64,000 nt of DNA from Nocardioides eburneiflavus (GCF_004785795.1 NZ_SRRO01000001.1:1488001-1552000); one strand, 5' to 3'; counted from the first letter of the stretch, positions 48,820 to 60,859 are shown. The notes: generated by a model from the letters alone, not told the origin. Numbers and translations are program-made.

Positions 48820-49305
48820 TCAGTGCCGCGGGTGTCCCCAGCGGTAGAGGGCGATCAGACCGGGCAGGAAGACCACCAGCAGCACGAGCCCGAAGACCTT
48901 CTCGCCCACGCCGTCGCCGAACAGCACGAACAGCGACCCGCCGAGGACGAACGGTGACGTGAGCAGCCCGACGACCCAGAAGACCAACCTCGGCAGGAAC
49001 CCGCGGTCGGGACGCTGGGTCCACATCGCGCTCGTCCCGCTCGGGGTGAGCCCGGCGAGCACGTCCTCCAGGTCGCCGTGCGTACGGGCCGTGAGGGCGC
49101 GCGAGGTGCGCTCGTCGAGGTCGGCGGGGGTGAGGCGGCCCTGGCTGAAGGCCCTGTTGAGCAGCTCGCAGACCCGCTCCCGCTCGGCGTCGGACGCCAG
49201 CGTCGCCTCCCGGGCGGCCTCGGCCCGGTCGCGGGCGGCCATCCACATGCGCATGGCCTCGTCGCCGGGTCCGGACCCGGGTGCGGCGCCGCTGGGGGTG
49301 GTCAT
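48820..49305 (-). CDS. DUF1707 membrane-anchored protein
   Basis: A 161-residue actinobacterial DUF1707 protein. The domain (about 30-85) is recognised by ASDAERERVCELLNRAFSQGRLTPADLDERT, and two hydrophobic helices follow (about 100-155). The function of DUF1707 is not known; it is common near envelope genes. The ATG at 49305 lies 7 nt after TACCCT, so the mRNA is probably leaderless. Confidence 0.85.
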   Translation of the reverse strand: MTTPSGAAPGSGPGDEAMRMWMAARDRAEAAREATLASDAERERVCELLNRAFSQGRLTPADLDERTSRALTARTHGDLEDVLAGLTPSGTSAMWTQRPDRGFLPRLVFWVVGLLTSPFVLGGSLFVLFGDGVGEKVFGLVLLVVFLPGLIALYRWGHPRH

Positions 49306-49312
49306 GCGGCTC

Positions 49313-49318
49313 AGGGTA
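49313..49318 (-). promoter_or_regulatory. -10 box (TACCCT) for leaderless DUF1707 gene
   Basis: TACCCT on the minus strand ends 7 nt before the ATG at 49305. Confidence 0.5.
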
Positions 49319-49389
49319 GGCGCTGGTCGCGACGGACGACGGCACTTCGGAGGGAACAACGGCACCCGGCTCGCTGTTGTCCATCCTCG

Positions 49390-50766
49390 ATGAGCCCCGC
49401 ACCCGACGCCGCCCCCGACGCGGTCCCCGACACCGCGGCGACGGCCGCGCAGGCCGACGACTCCCGACGGGTCTCGATGCTGCTGGGGCTCCTCTTCGGC
49501 TTGGCCGGCATGGGCTCGTCCAGCGCTGCGGTGGCGCTGGCGCTGCTCGGCGAGGACCTCGGCGTCAGCGCCGGTCTGGCCGCGTGGGCGATCAGTCTCT
49601 ACGTCCTCATGCTGGCCGTCACCACCGCTCTCTACGGCCGGATCTCCGACCTCGTTGGCGTCCGCGGCCCGCTTCTCGCCGGACTCGTGCTGATGTCGAT
49701 CGGGGCGCTGGTGGCGGCGCTGGCGCCGACCTTCGAGGTGCTGCTCGGCGCCCGCATGCTCCAGGGCGCCGGTGCTGCGGCCGTCCCGACCCTCGGCGTG
49801 ACCATCCTCTCCGCGAAGTACACCGGCGAGGTGCGCGGACTCGCCTTCGGCCGCCTCGCGGGCGTCGCCGCGGCCGTGAGCTGCCTCGGGCCGCTCATCG
49901 GTGGGCTGGTCGAGGCGGCCTGGGGCTGGCGTGCCGTGATGGCGCTGCCGATCCTCGGTGCGCTCGTCGTGCCGCTCCTGTGGCGGGCCCTGCCGACCGG
50001 CGGCAGCGGCGCCCGGCTCGACGTCGTCGGCGCGTTCCTCGTCGCCCTCACCGCAGCGGGCATGGTCCTCCTGGTGCAGTCACCGTCTGCGGGCCTGGTC
50101 GTCGCGGCCATCGGCGCGGGGCTGCTCGTGCTCGGTGTGCCGGCCGTGCGCGCGACCGTACGCCGCCGCCCGGACGGCTTCCTGCCGGTCGAGGTGATCC
50201 GCAACGCGACCGTCGTGCGGAGCGCCGTCGCGGCCTCGTCCGTCCCCGCGTCGTGGTTCGCGATGCTCATCGCGCTGCCCGCCGTGCTGCTCGGCGAGGG
50301 GTGGCAGGCGTGGCAGGTCGGCCTGGCGATGGTGCCCAGCGCCGTCGTCGCCCTGCTCGTGCCGCAGGTCACCGGGCCGATGCTCACCCGCATCGGCCCG
50401 AGCCGGGCCCTCGCCGTCGCCGGCCTCGTGGCGTCCGCTGCCCTCCTGGTCGCCACCGCCGGCGCCTTCTGGGCGAACGCGGTCGTGCTCGTCGTCGGCA
50501 TCATCCTGGTGACCTTCGCCTTCGGTCTCGGCCAGCCCGCCCTCAGCGCCGTCGTCGGCGACGCGGTGCACCACGACGTACGTGGGGTGGCCCTGGGCGT
50601 CTCCACGCTGCTCTTCCTCATCGGCGGCAGCGTCGGCTCCGCCGTGGTGGCGGGCATCAGTGGGCCGCTGGGCATGCCGGCCGCCCTGCTGGTCCTCGCG
50701 GCCCTGCCGCTGCTGGGCCTGGTCGTGCTGGCTCCCACGCTGCGCACACAGCCGATCACGGACTGA
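49390..50766 (+). CDS. MFS drug-exporter-like transporter
   Basis: A 458-residue major-facilitator transporter of the 14-helix EmrB/QacA type. GRISDLVGVRGPLLAGLV is the loop 2-3 signature and ARMLQGAGAAAVPTLGV is motif C-like. Substrates of relatives include antibiotics and dyes; none can be inferred here. The ATG at 49390 is used. It is divergent from the DUF1707 gene and convergent with the next gene. Confidence 0.88.
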   Translation: MSPAPDAAPDAVPDTAATAAQADDSRRVSMLLGLLFGLAGMGSSSAAVALALLGEDLGVSAGLAAWAISLYVLMLAVTTALYGRISDLVGVRGPLLAGLVLMSIGALVAALAPTFEVLLGARMLQGAGAAAVPTLGVTILSAKYTGEVRGLAFGRLAGVAAAVSCLGPLIGGLVEAAWGWRAVMALPILGALVVPLLWRALPTGGSGARLDVVGAFLVALTAAGMVLLVQSPSAGLVVAAIGAGLLVLGVPAVRATVRRRPDGFLPVEVIRNATVVRSAVAASSVPASWFAMLIALPAVLLGEGWQAWQVGLAMVPSAVVALLVPQVTGPMLTRIGPSRALAVAGLVASAALLVATAGAFWANAVVLVVGIILVTFAFGLGQPALSAVVGDAVHHDVRGVALGVSTLLFLIGGSVGSAVVAGISGPLGMPAALLVLAALPLLGLVVLAPTLRTQPITD

Positions 50767-50776
50767 CGGAGGCGGG

Positions 50777-51418
50777 TCAGTCCTGCGCCGTACGCGCGCG
50801 CTCGGCCAGGGCGACCGCGGCGCGCTGCACGACCGGCAGCTCCTCGGGGTCGCCGGCGACCTCGTGGGGCACCGCGCCGCCGAGCAGCGCGACGGGGCTG
50901 GTGAGCCAGATCCACACACGCCACGGGTCGACCGAGGCGAGCAGGGGCTCGAGCACGGTCAGCAGCTCGGTGCGCACCTCGCCGGCCTCGTCGAGCTGGA
51001 AGCTCGGCACCAGGATGGCGCCCTCGTGCCCGACGAGCAGGAGCGTGCGCCGCTCGGCCGCCTTGTGCACCGCAAAGCGGGCCGCGTTGGTCGAGACGCC
51101 ACGCAGCGCCGCGACCCCGGCGTAGTCGAGCCAGCCGCCGTCGAGGAGCTCCTGGCGCCGCCGGGTCTCGCGGCGCAGCCGGACCAGCGCGACCGGCACG
51201 GCGTGGGCGGGGTCGTCACCCTGCGCGCGGAGCAGCCGGTCGAGCTCGGCCAGTCGCCCGCCGTCGAGCGTGTCGCCAGTGGCGGGCTCGGTCCAGCGCA
51301 CAACGCCGTCGACCCGCTCGTACGTCGGCAACCCGGCCGCGGCGAGCTGGTCGGCGAGGCCGAGGCCCTCCAGCCAGTCCGCCAGCTCCTCCGCGAGGCC
51401 GGGTGTCCCCTCGGGCAC
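50777..51418 (-). CDS. MbcA/Xre-like toxin-binding-domain protein, possible antitoxin-like
   Basis: A 213-residue protein. The region LDYAGVAALRGVSTNAARFAVHKA looks like a small DNA-binding helix pair, and the C-terminus (DPWRVWIWLTSPVALLGGAVP...PEELPVVQRAA) has the W-x-x-x-P-x-x-x-L-G-G pattern of MbcA/ParS-type toxin-binding domains. No RES-type toxin gene is next to it, so a complete toxin-antitoxin pair is not supported. The GTG at 51418 lies 8 nt after the TypA stop, so it may be cotranscribed with typA. Confidence 0.6.
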   Translation of the reverse strand: MPEGTPGLAEELADWLEGLGLADQLAAAGLPTYERVDGVVRWTEPATGDTLDGGRLAELDRLLRAQGDDPAHAVPVALVRLRRETRRRQELLDGGWLDYAGVAALRGVSTNAARFAVHKAAERRTLLLVGHEGAILVPSFQLDEAGEVRTELLTVLEPLLASVDPWRVWIWLTSPVALLGGAVPHEVAGDPEELPVVQRAAVALAERARTAQD

Positions 51419-51426
51419 GGTCGTGC

Positions 51427-53316
<1,890 letters not shown>

Positions 53317-53490
53317 GCAGGAGCCTTCCGGGGCGGAGACGAGCGACGAGCGAGCGGCCAGGAGGCCGGGCGCGGCCGGCACGGCCGCAGCACCCGAAGT
53401 CTAGTGCGCGCGGCGGCAGATCGGGATTTCGCGGACGGCGATCCCGCGGGTTCGGGTGTGAGCGACGGCACAGGCAGGTCGTCCCGGGCT

Positions 53491-53533
53491 GTAACCCTGT
53501 GTTACCGGCCCGTAGCAGGGGGCTTCCTACGGT
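53491..53533 (+). promoter_or_regulatory. Possible promoter region of the Tat-exported protein gene
   Basis: GTAAC (53491-53495) and GTTAC (53501-53505) form a short inverted repeat, and TACGGT (53528-53533) is a reasonable -10. The 266-bp gap from 53317 to 53582 shows nothing else of note. Confidence 0.3.
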
Positions 53534-53582
53534 GGAGCCGTCCCCGGACCTCGGGAGCCCCGTACTCGGACTGGAGAGCACC

Positions 53583-54356
53583 ATGAGCACCACCTCGCCC
53601 GCGACCACGACGCTGCCCGACGCCCGGCCCACGCGCCGGACGGTCACGCGCGCCGCCGCCTGGACGGTCCCGGTGGTCGCCGTCTCGGCCGCGGCCCCGG
53701 CGTACGCCGCCTCGTGCTCCGCCCTCACGGGCGCGTCCTTCGCGACCTGGTCGGGCGGGATCTCGAACGGGGGCCTGGACTACTCCCAGACGTACACTCC
53801 TCCGGCCGGGGCGTTCGCCTCGTCGATCGAGATGAAGATCGCCGCGAGCTACACCGGGTTCATCAAGGCCGGCAGCGAGGACAGCAACGGCCCCCGCCTG
53901 TACGACGTCTACAACCCGGTGGGCAACACCGGCAAGCCGGGACTGGGACTCATCCAGGCCGTCACCCGCCGCATGGACCGCGCCGCGCCCGGGCGCAGCG
54001 CGCGCGGCGCGTACGCGTTCTCGTTCACCAAGCCGGTGCGGAACCTCGTGCTGACCTTCACCGACATCGACCGGACCGCCGGCGACTTCCTGGACCGCGT
54101 CGAGCTGAGTGGTCCCTGGGTGGAGGTCTCGCGGGGCAGCGGGGTCTCGGGCTCAGGCACGCAGGCCTCCCCGTGGACGGGCGGTGGTGCCTACAGCGAC
54201 AGCTCCAGCGGTGCGGGCAACGTCACGGTCAGGTTCGCCGGCCCGCTGACCGGCTTCACCCTGACGTACTGGAACGCCGAGACGAGCTGGAGCGGCGTCG
54301 ACCGCAACCAGGCGGTCTTCGTGACCGACGTCAGCTTCGACTACGAGCCCTGCTGA
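53583..54356 (+). CDS. Secreted protein with Tat-type signal, function unknown
   Basis: A 257-residue protein. Paired Arg in PTRRTVTRAAAW is followed by a hydrophobic stretch and cleavage after APAYA, so export by Tat is likely. The mature part is beta-rich, with ISNGGLDYSQTY, VRNLVLTFTDIDRT and FTLTYWNAET, and reads like a jelly-roll surface domain. Two Cys (near residues 44 and 257) could pair. I do not recognise a family with a known function. The ATG follows GGAGAG. It is rightward, divergent from typA and upstream of the metalloprotease gene. Confidence 0.75.
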   Translation: MSTTSPATTTLPDARPTRRTVTRAAAWTVPVVAVSAAAPAYAASCSALTGASFATWSGGISNGGLDYSQTYTPPAGAFASSIEMKIAASYTGFIKAGSEDSNGPRLYDVYNPVGNTGKPGLGLIQAVTRRMDRAAPGRSARGAYAFSFTKPVRNLVLTFTDIDRTAGDFLDRVELSGPWVEVSRGSGVSGSGTQASPWTGGGAYSDSSSGAGNVTVRFAGPLTGFTLTYWNAETSWSGVDRNQAVFVTDVSFDYEPC

Positions 54357-54399
54357 CCCGACGCGTGTCGGCACCCTTCCGGCTGTCGGAGCGGACGGG

Positions 54400-54405
54400 T
54401 AGACC
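54400..54405 (+). promoter_or_regulatory. -10-like box (TAGACC) for the metalloprotease gene
   Basis: TAGACC ends 6 nt before the ATG at 54412. The last base is off consensus, so it is weaker than the other leaderless boxes. Confidence 0.35.
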
Positions 54406-54411
54406 TGTCCC

Positions 54412-55740
54412 ATGACATCTCGGGACACCTCCAGCGCCACTGCTCACCGCTGCACCTTCATCCCGCCCTGGCTCGCCGAGCGGGTCGACGGCCCTGAGGC
54501 GGCCGAGCGCGACGAGGCGGTGCGGCGCCTGCGCGCGCAGCGCGGGGTCGAGGCACGCGCGTCCGCCGCTGGCGGCCCGCCGGTCGCGGTCGCGACACCG
54601 GTCTGGACGGTCCACGACGCCGGATCGACGACCTCGCTCCCCGGCACCCCGGCTCGCGGCCCTGGCGAGCCCGCGACGGGGGACGTGGCGGTCGACGAGG
54701 CCGCGGACGGCATCGAGGCGACCTTGCAGATGTTCCTCGAGGACCTCGCGCGCAGCTCCCACGACGGAGCCGGCGCACCGGTCAGCCTCACCGTGCACTA
54801 CGGCTCCGACTACAACAACGCCTTCTGGGACGGCACCCAGCTGGTGTTCGGCGACGGCGACGGCCGGGTGTTCGAGCGATTCACCAAGCCGGTGGACGTG
54901 CTCGCGCACGAGTTCTCCCACGCCGTCATCGAGCACACCGCCGACCTCACCTACAGCGGCCAGTCGGGCGCGCTCAACGAGTCGGTCGCCGACGTGTTCG
55001 CGTCCTGCCTCAAGCAGCGCCTGCTCGGCCAGCAGGCCGCCGACGGCGACTGGCTGATCGGGCAGGGGATCTTCATGCCGTCCGTGCAGGCGCGGGCCCT
55101 GCGTGACATGGCTGCCCCGGGCACCGCGTACGACGACCCCGAAGTCGGTGCGGACCCGCAGGTCGGTCACATGGACGACTACGTCGTGACCACCGCCGAC
55201 AACGGCGGTGTGCACCTCAACTCCGGCATCCCCAACAAGGCGTTCCAGCTCGCGGCACTCGCCGTCGGCGGCACGGCCATCGGGGGTGCGGGCCGGATCT
55301 GGTACGACGCGCTGGTCGGCGGCGACGTCCCGCGCGGCGCGAACTTCGCGACCTTCGCGGCGGCGACCGTCGCCGCGGCCGGCGAGCACGCCGAGGCCGT
55401 GCGTGAGGCGTGGCGGCAGGTGGGGGTCGAGCCCGGCCGCAGATCGGTCCCGGCATCCGCCCCCCAGCCCGCCGGCCGTCTGCGCGTCGAGCGCAGCGGG
55501 GGGTTCGCCGGTCGCTCGGAGGCGGCCGAGGTCGACCTCGAGACCTCCGGGCTGGGGGCCCTGGTCTCGCAGGCGGTCGCGGCTCCCGTCGCCAAGGACG
55601 CCCGACCGCACCCCGACATGTTCGTCTACACGTTCACCGTCGAGGGGCGCGAGCCGGTGCGGGTGCCGGAGCACCTGCTCACCGCCAGCCAGGCCGAGCT
55701 GGCTCGGCAGGTCCTGCGCCGGGGCACGTCCGAGATCTGA
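54412..55740 (+). CDS. M4 (protealysin-like) metalloprotease with C-terminal emfourin-like domain
   Basis: A 442-residue thermolysin-family zinc protease of the protealysin type. The short propeptide has FIPPW, like the PPYL motif of protealysin precursors, and there is no signal peptide. HEFSH (166-170) binds zinc with Glu190 of NESVAD; NGGVHLNSG (264-272) carries the catalytic His268. Residues about 355-437 begin RLRVERSGGFAG and match emfourin, the proteinaceous inhibitor normally encoded by a separate gene beside protealysin. Fusion of protease and inhibitor in one chain is notable and may give latency until cleavage. The emfourin call rests on one motif and on length. Confidence 0.85.
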   Translation: MTSRDTSSATAHRCTFIPPWLAERVDGPEAAERDEAVRRLRAQRGVEARASAAGGPPVAVATPVWTVHDAGSTTSLPGTPARGPGEPATGDVAVDEAADGIEATLQMFLEDLARSSHDGAGAPVSLTVHYGSDYNNAFWDGTQLVFGDGDGRVFERFTKPVDVLAHEFSHAVIEHTADLTYSGQSGALNESVADVFASCLKQRLLGQQAADGDWLIGQGIFMPSVQARALRDMAAPGTAYDDPEVGADPQVGHMDDYVVTTADNGGVHLNSGIPNKAFQLAALAVGGTAIGGAGRIWYDALVGGDVPRGANFATFAAATVAAAGEHAEAVREAWRQVGVEPGRRSVPASAPQPAGRLRVERSGGFAGRSEAAEVDLETSGLGALVSQAVAAPVAKDARPHPDMFVYTFTVEGREPVRVPEHLLTASQAELARQVLRRGTSEI

Positions 55741-55813
55741 CGCCGATCCGGCACCGCGGGGGCCGGACCCGTCTCCCTCCCTCGGGGTGTCCGCCCGGGC
55801 CTGGCGCGGCCAG

Positions 55814-55819
55814 TAGGTT
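55814..55819 (+). promoter_or_regulatory. -10 box (TAGGTT) for leaderless topoisomerase gene
   Basis: TAGGTT ends 6 nt before the ATG at 55826. Confidence 0.55.
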
Positions 55820-55825
55820 CACCGC

Positions 55826-56824
55826 ATGCCGCGACTGAGGCGTACGTTCCCCGACCAGCCCGGCTGGACCCGACGCCGGGCTGGCAAGGGGTTCACCTAC
55901 CTCGACCAGGACGGCAACCGGCTCGACGAGGAGCAGACCCAGCGCTGCAAGGACCTCGTCATCCCGCCGGCCTGGACGGACGTGTGGATCACCCCGTACG
56001 CCAACGGCCACCTCCAGGCGGTCGGCACCGACGACGCCGGTCGGCGGCAGTACCTCTACCACCCGCAGTGGCGTGCCAGCCGGGACGCGGCCAAGTTCGA
56101 CCGGATCCTGGTGTTCGGCAAGGCGCTGTCCAAGGCACGCGAGCGCGTGCTCGCCGACATCGGGTCCGAGGGGATGTCGCTGGAGCGGGCGTGCGCGGTC
56201 GCCGTACGCCTGCTCGACCTCGGCTACTTCCGCATCGGCAACGACGTCTACACCGACACCCACGGCTCCTTCGGCCTGACCACGATGCTCAAGGAGCACG
56301 TCTCGCGGCAGGGCAAGGCGCTGCGCTTCAGCTTCGTGGGGAAGTCCGGGGTCGAGCACGACATCACCATCGACGACCCGTCCGCGACCGAGGCGCTCGA
56401 CGTGATGCGCCGCCGGCGCGGCGGCGGCGACAAGTTGCTCGCGTGGAAGGACGGCCGGCACTGGAAGGACCTGTCGGCCGCCGACGTCAACGACTACATC
56501 CGCTCGTGCTTCGGGATCGAGGCGACCGCCAAGGACTTCCGCACGTGGCACGCCACCGTCATCGCTGCCGACGCGCTCGCCGGGACCGAGGAGCCGGGGA
56601 AGTCCAAGGCGTCACGCAAGCGTGCCGTGGCGAGCGCGATGAAGGAGGTCTCGGAGTTCCTCGGCAACACCCCGACCCTCGCGCGGACGTCGTACGTCGA
56701 TCCGCGGGTCGTCGAGGCCTACGAGCGCGGCCGTACGGTCAAGGTCCGTGGGAAGTACGACACGGACGATGCCCGGCAGGCCGCGCTCGAGCGGGCGGTG
56801 CTCAAGCTGCTCAACGCCGGCTAG
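55826..56824 (+). CDS. DNA topoisomerase IB
   Basis: A 332-residue bacterial type IB topoisomerase. It nicks one strand through a 3'-phosphotyrosine; Tyr290 in TSYVDPRVV is the nucleophile. Catalytic basic residues are in the RIGNDVYTDTHGSFGLTT region (Arg) and KDFRTWHATV (Arg, His). Length equals that of other bacterial members, which are about 320-350 residues. It is convergent with serC, with only 7 bp between. Its in vivo task in bacteria is not well known. Confidence 0.93.
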   Translation: MPRLRRTFPDQPGWTRRRAGKGFTYLDQDGNRLDEEQTQRCKDLVIPPAWTDVWITPYANGHLQAVGTDDAGRRQYLYHPQWRASRDAAKFDRILVFGKALSKARERVLADIGSEGMSLERACAVAVRLLDLGYFRIGNDVYTDTHGSFGLTTMLKEHVSRQGKALRFSFVGKSGVEHDITIDDPSATEALDVMRRRRGGGDKLLAWKDGRHWKDLSAADVNDYIRSCFGIEATAKDFRTWHATVIAADALAGTEEPGKSKASRKRAVASAMKEVSEFLGNTPTLARTSYVDPRVVEAYERGRTVKVRGKYDTDDARQAALERAVLKLLNAG

Positions 56825-56831
56825 GTGGAGG

Positions 56832-58004
<1,173 letters not shown>

Positions 58005-58049
58005 CTATCCTGACATCCGCCGCACCACGACTCACGACGGGGACGCACG

Positions 58050-58535
58050 ATGGACACCCAGCTCCGCATCGAGCGGCGCGCGATCACGCACCCCGACGCC
58101 GAGGCCCTCGTCGAGGCGGTCCAGGAGGAGTACGTCGCCCGCTACGGCGGCCGCGACGAGTCGCCCATCGACCCGCGCGACTTCGAGGACCCGCTCGGCC
58201 AGTTCTTCGTCGGCTACCTCGACGGCTCACCGGTCGCGACGGGCGCGTGGCGCCGCTCCGCGGTGAGGGCGCTCGGCGCCGAGGTCACCGCGGAGATCAA
58301 GCGGATGTACGTCGTGCCTGCCGCCCAGCGTCGCGGGCTCGCCCGCCGGATGCTGGCCCACCTCGAGGCCACCGCCGCCGAGGCGGGCATCGAGGCGCTG
58401 GTGCTCGAGACCGGGATGAAGCAGCCGGAGGCGATCTCGCTCTACCTGTCCTCGGGCTACGAGCCGGTCCCCGGCTTCGGCCACTACTGCGGCTCGGAGC
58501 TGAGCCGCTGCTTCGGGCGGGTCCTTCCCGACTGA
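58050..58535 (+). CDS. GNAT-family N-acetyltransferase
   Basis: A 161-residue GNAT acetyltransferase. The acetyl-CoA loop is seen in RMYVVPAAQRRGLARRML, and LVLETGMKQPEAISLYLSSGYEPV gives the later strands and helix. The acceptor is unknown. The ATG at 58050 is used. Confidence 0.88.
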   Translation: MDTQLRIERRAITHPDAEALVEAVQEEYVARYGGRDESPIDPRDFEDPLGQFFVGYLDGSPVATGAWRRSAVRALGAEVTAEIKRMYVVPAAQRRGLARRMLAHLEATAAEAGIEALVLETGMKQPEAISLYLSSGYEPVPGFGHYCGSELSRCFGRVLPD

Positions 58536-58549
58536 GGAAGGCGGGCTCG

Positions 58550-58587
58550 TCGCTGGTCGAGGAAGGACGAAGTCCTGTCTCGAGACC
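58550..58587. repeat. Dispersed palindromic repeat, intergenic copy
   Basis: Begins TCGCTGGTCGAGGAAGG and ends CCTGTCTCGAGACC, so the two ends are partly complementary. A second copy lies inside the gene at 40145-41176. It may act here as a terminator for the GNAT gene. Confidence 0.7.
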
Positions 58588-58597
58588 AGGTCACGCG

Positions 58598-58603
58598 TAG
58601 CCT
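58598..58603 (+). promoter_or_regulatory. -10 box (TAGCCT) for leaderless DCC gene
   Basis: TAGCCT ends 6 nt before GTG 58610. Confidence 0.5.
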
Positions 58604-58609
58604 GTGGGA

Positions 58610-58975
58610 GTGCCCCGCGGACTGATGCTCAACGACGCCGACTGCGGCTTCTGCATGCGCACCGCGCGGCTGGTGCCGCGGCTCGGCGTCGACGTCGACA
58701 GCTCCACCGTCCAGGCCGCCGACCTCGTTGCCCTCGGCGTCGACCCGGACCGCGCCGTCGTGGAGATGCCCTACGTCCATCCCGACGGCCGCGTCGACTA
58801 CGGCCACCGTGCCTTCGCCGCGATCCTGCGCACCGGGCCGCTGCCGTGGCGCGCGGTCGGCCGCCTGATCACCGCCCCGGGCGTCGACGCGGTGGCGCGC
58901 CGGACGTACGCCTGGGTGGCCGCCAACCGGCACCGGATGCCGGGCGGCACGGCCGCCTGCGAACTACAGCGGTGA
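58610..58975 (+). CDS. DCC-type thiol-disulfide (DUF393) family protein
   Basis: A 121-residue DUF393/DCC protein, a thioredoxin-like fold. The motif NDADCGFC gives the name-defining D-x-x-C-x-x-C. The role is probably thiol-disulfide exchange; partners are unknown. GTG 58610 is supported by TAGCCT 6 nt upstream; ATG 58625 is the alternative. Confidence 0.85.
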   Translation: MPRGLMLNDADCGFCMRTARLVPRLGVDVDSSTVQAADLVALGVDPDRAVVEMPYVHPDGRVDYGHRAFAAILRTGPLPWRAVGRLITAPGVDAVARRTYAWVAANRHRMPGGTAACELQR

Positions 58976-59062
58976 TGTTCCGACGATCCCCGGACGCCTG
59001 AGCGGGAAGCCGCTTACGGTCCCTGTGCCAGATGTGATCACAGGGGAAGGTGGGACGTCTCG

Positions 59063-59701
59063 ATGCGAGCGCCGCTGCGTGCCGTCACGCGAGTCGCGGG
59101 CACGTGCGCCCTCGTGCTCGGCCTGCTCTCCGGCGGCCTGGGTGCCGCCGCGGCCGACGAGCCGAGCAGCCGGCGCGGGACCGTCACGTCCTCGGCGCCG
59201 TACCTCATGCCGGTGGAGCCGTACGCCGGCTACCAGCCGCAGACGACCTGCAGGCAGAGGCCGAAGCCCGGCGTGCTCATGCTCGCCGACTGGCTCGTCG
59301 CTCGTGGTGGCGGCTACGGGACGATCGCACGCTCGTGCGCGGGGTCGAGCCGCAGCGAGCACAAGGAGGCCCGGGCGTTCGACTGGATCCTCGACGCCAC
59401 CGACCCCGTCGAGCTGGCGCTCGCCGACGCGATGCTGGAGGAGATCCTGGCCCCCGACGACACCGGCCAGCCGCACGCGCTCGCCCGCCGGATGGGGATC
59501 ATGTACGTCATCTGGAACGACCGGATGTACGCCTCGTACGACGGATTCGCGAGCAAGCGCTACCTGAGCTCGGGCTGCCGGAAGAGGCGGACGTGCTCAC
59601 CCACGCTCCGACACCGCGACCACGTGCACATCTCGCTGACGCGCAAGGGCGCCAAGGGCAAGACATCCTGGTACTACGCCCAGGCCCCGTCCCAGCCCTG
59701 A
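59063..59701 (+). CDS. Secreted M15-like (ARB-07466-type) protein
   Basis: A 212-residue exported protein. The signal peptide is about 31 residues (ending GAAAADE). SEHKEARAFDW and RHRDHVHISL give the His/Asp/His pattern of the zinc site in M15-type peptidases and extensin-like domains, so it may act on peptidoglycan. The ATG at 59063 follows GGGAAGGTGGGA. Its 3' end overlaps the convergent citrate synthase gene by 28 bp. Confidence 0.75.
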   Translation: MRAPLRAVTRVAGTCALVLGLLSGGLGAAAADEPSSRRGTVTSSAPYLMPVEPYAGYQPQTTCRQRPKPGVLMLADWLVARGGGYGTIARSCAGSSRSEHKEARAFDWILDATDPVELALADAMLEEILAPDDTGQPHALARRMGIMYVIWNDRMYASYDGFASKRYLSSGCRKRRTCSPTLRHRDHVHISLTRKGAKGKTSWYYAQAPSQP

Positions 59702-60777
59702 ACCTCGCTCGCCGGCCGGGTGCCCGGACCGGCGTAGACGGCGGACGGCCGGATCAGCCGGCCGGTCGTCTTCTGCTCGAGGATGTGCGCCGACCAGCCG
59801 CCGGTGCGGGCACAGGTGAACATCGAGGTGAACATGTGCGCAGGCACCTCGGCGAAGTCGAGGACGATGGCCGCCCAGAACTCCACGTTGGTCTCCAGCA
59901 CCCGGTCGGGACGACGCTCGCGCAGCTCGGCCAGCGCGGCCTTCTCCAGCGCCTCGGCGACCTCGTAGCGCGGCGCGTCGAGCTCCTTGGCCGTGCGGCG
60001 CAGCACCCGGGCGCGCGGGTCCTCCGCGCGGTAGACGCGGTGCCCGAAGCCCATCAGCCGCTCGCCGCTGTCGAGCAGCTCCTTGACGTAGGACGCCGCG
60101 TCGCCGTCGCGCCGCTCGACCTCCTCGATCATCCCCAGCACGCGCGACGGGGCGCCGCCGTGCAGCGGGCCCGACATCGCGCCGATGGCGCCGGAGAACG
60201 CGGCGGCCACGTCGGCGCCGGTGGAGGTGATGACGCGCGCGGTGAAGGTGGAGGCGTTCATGCCGTGCTCGGCCGCCGAGGACCAGTAGGCGTCGATGGC
60301 GTGCGCGTGCCTGGGGTCGGCCTCGCCGCGCCACCGGATCAGGAACCGCTCCGCGAGGGTGCGGCCCCGGTCGACCTCGGCCTGGGTGACGACCGGCTTG
60401 CCGAGGCCGCGCGCGGACTGGGCGGCGTACGACAGCACCATCACCGCGACGCGTGAGAGATCGAGGCGTGCCTGCTCGTCGGAGATGTCGTAGGTCTGCC
60501 CCATCCCGAGCATCGGCGCGAGCATGGCCACCGCGGCCTGCACGTCGGCGCGCACGTCGCCGGTGTGGATGGAGATGTTGTAGGGCTCGGCGGGCGGCAG
60601 GCCGGGGGAGTAGGCGCCGTCGACCAGCAGGCCCCACACGTTCTCGAACGGGACGCGGCCGACGAGCTCCTCGATGTCGACGCCGCGGTAGCGCAGCGCC
60701 GATCCTTCCTTGTCGGGCTCGGCGATCTGGGTCTCGAACGCGACGACGCCTTCGAGGCCGTGCTGGATCTCGGTCAT
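59674..60777 (-). CDS. citA: Citrate synthase 2
   Basis: A 367-residue citrate synthase that condenses acetyl-CoA and oxaloacetate. It begins with the actinobacterial citrate synthase 2 stretch GLEGVVAFETQIAEPDKEG. Catalytic residues lie in GPLHGGAPSR (His), FGHRVYRAEDPRARVL (His, Arg) and FWAAIVLDFAEVP (Asp). The ATG at 60777 has GGAGGAG upstream. The overall sequence follows mycobacterial CitA closely, and serC and pdxH nearby are part of the same core neighbourhood. Confidence 0.95.
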   Translation of the reverse strand: MTEIQHGLEGVVAFETQIAEPDKEGSALRYRGVDIEELVGRVPFENVWGLLVDGAYSPGLPPAEPYNISIHTGDVRADVQAAVAMLAPMLGMGQTYDISDEQARLDLSRVAVMVLSYAAQSARGLGKPVVTQAEVDRGRTLAERFLIRWRGEADPRHAHAIDAYWSSAAEHGMNASTFTARVITSTGADVAAAFSGAIGAMSGPLHGGAPSRVLGMIEEVERRDGDAASYVKELLDSGERLMGFGHRVYRAEDPRARVLRRTAKELDAPRYEVAEALEKAALAELRERRPDRVLETNVEFWAAIVLDFAEVPAHMFTSMFTCARTGGWSAHILEQKTTGRLIRPSAVYAGPGTRPASEVQGWDGAWA

Positions 60778-60859
60778 GCCACTCCTCCGTGGTCCTCCGT
60801 GCAGCGGGTCGTCCCGGAAGACTGCACGGGACGGCTCATTGTGCACCGCCACCCCGGCC

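Noticed and set aside
50777..51418. A complete Xre-RES toxin-antitoxin locus
   Set aside because: The MbcA-like domain lacks an adjacent RES-type toxin gene; the neighbours are typA and an MFS gene.
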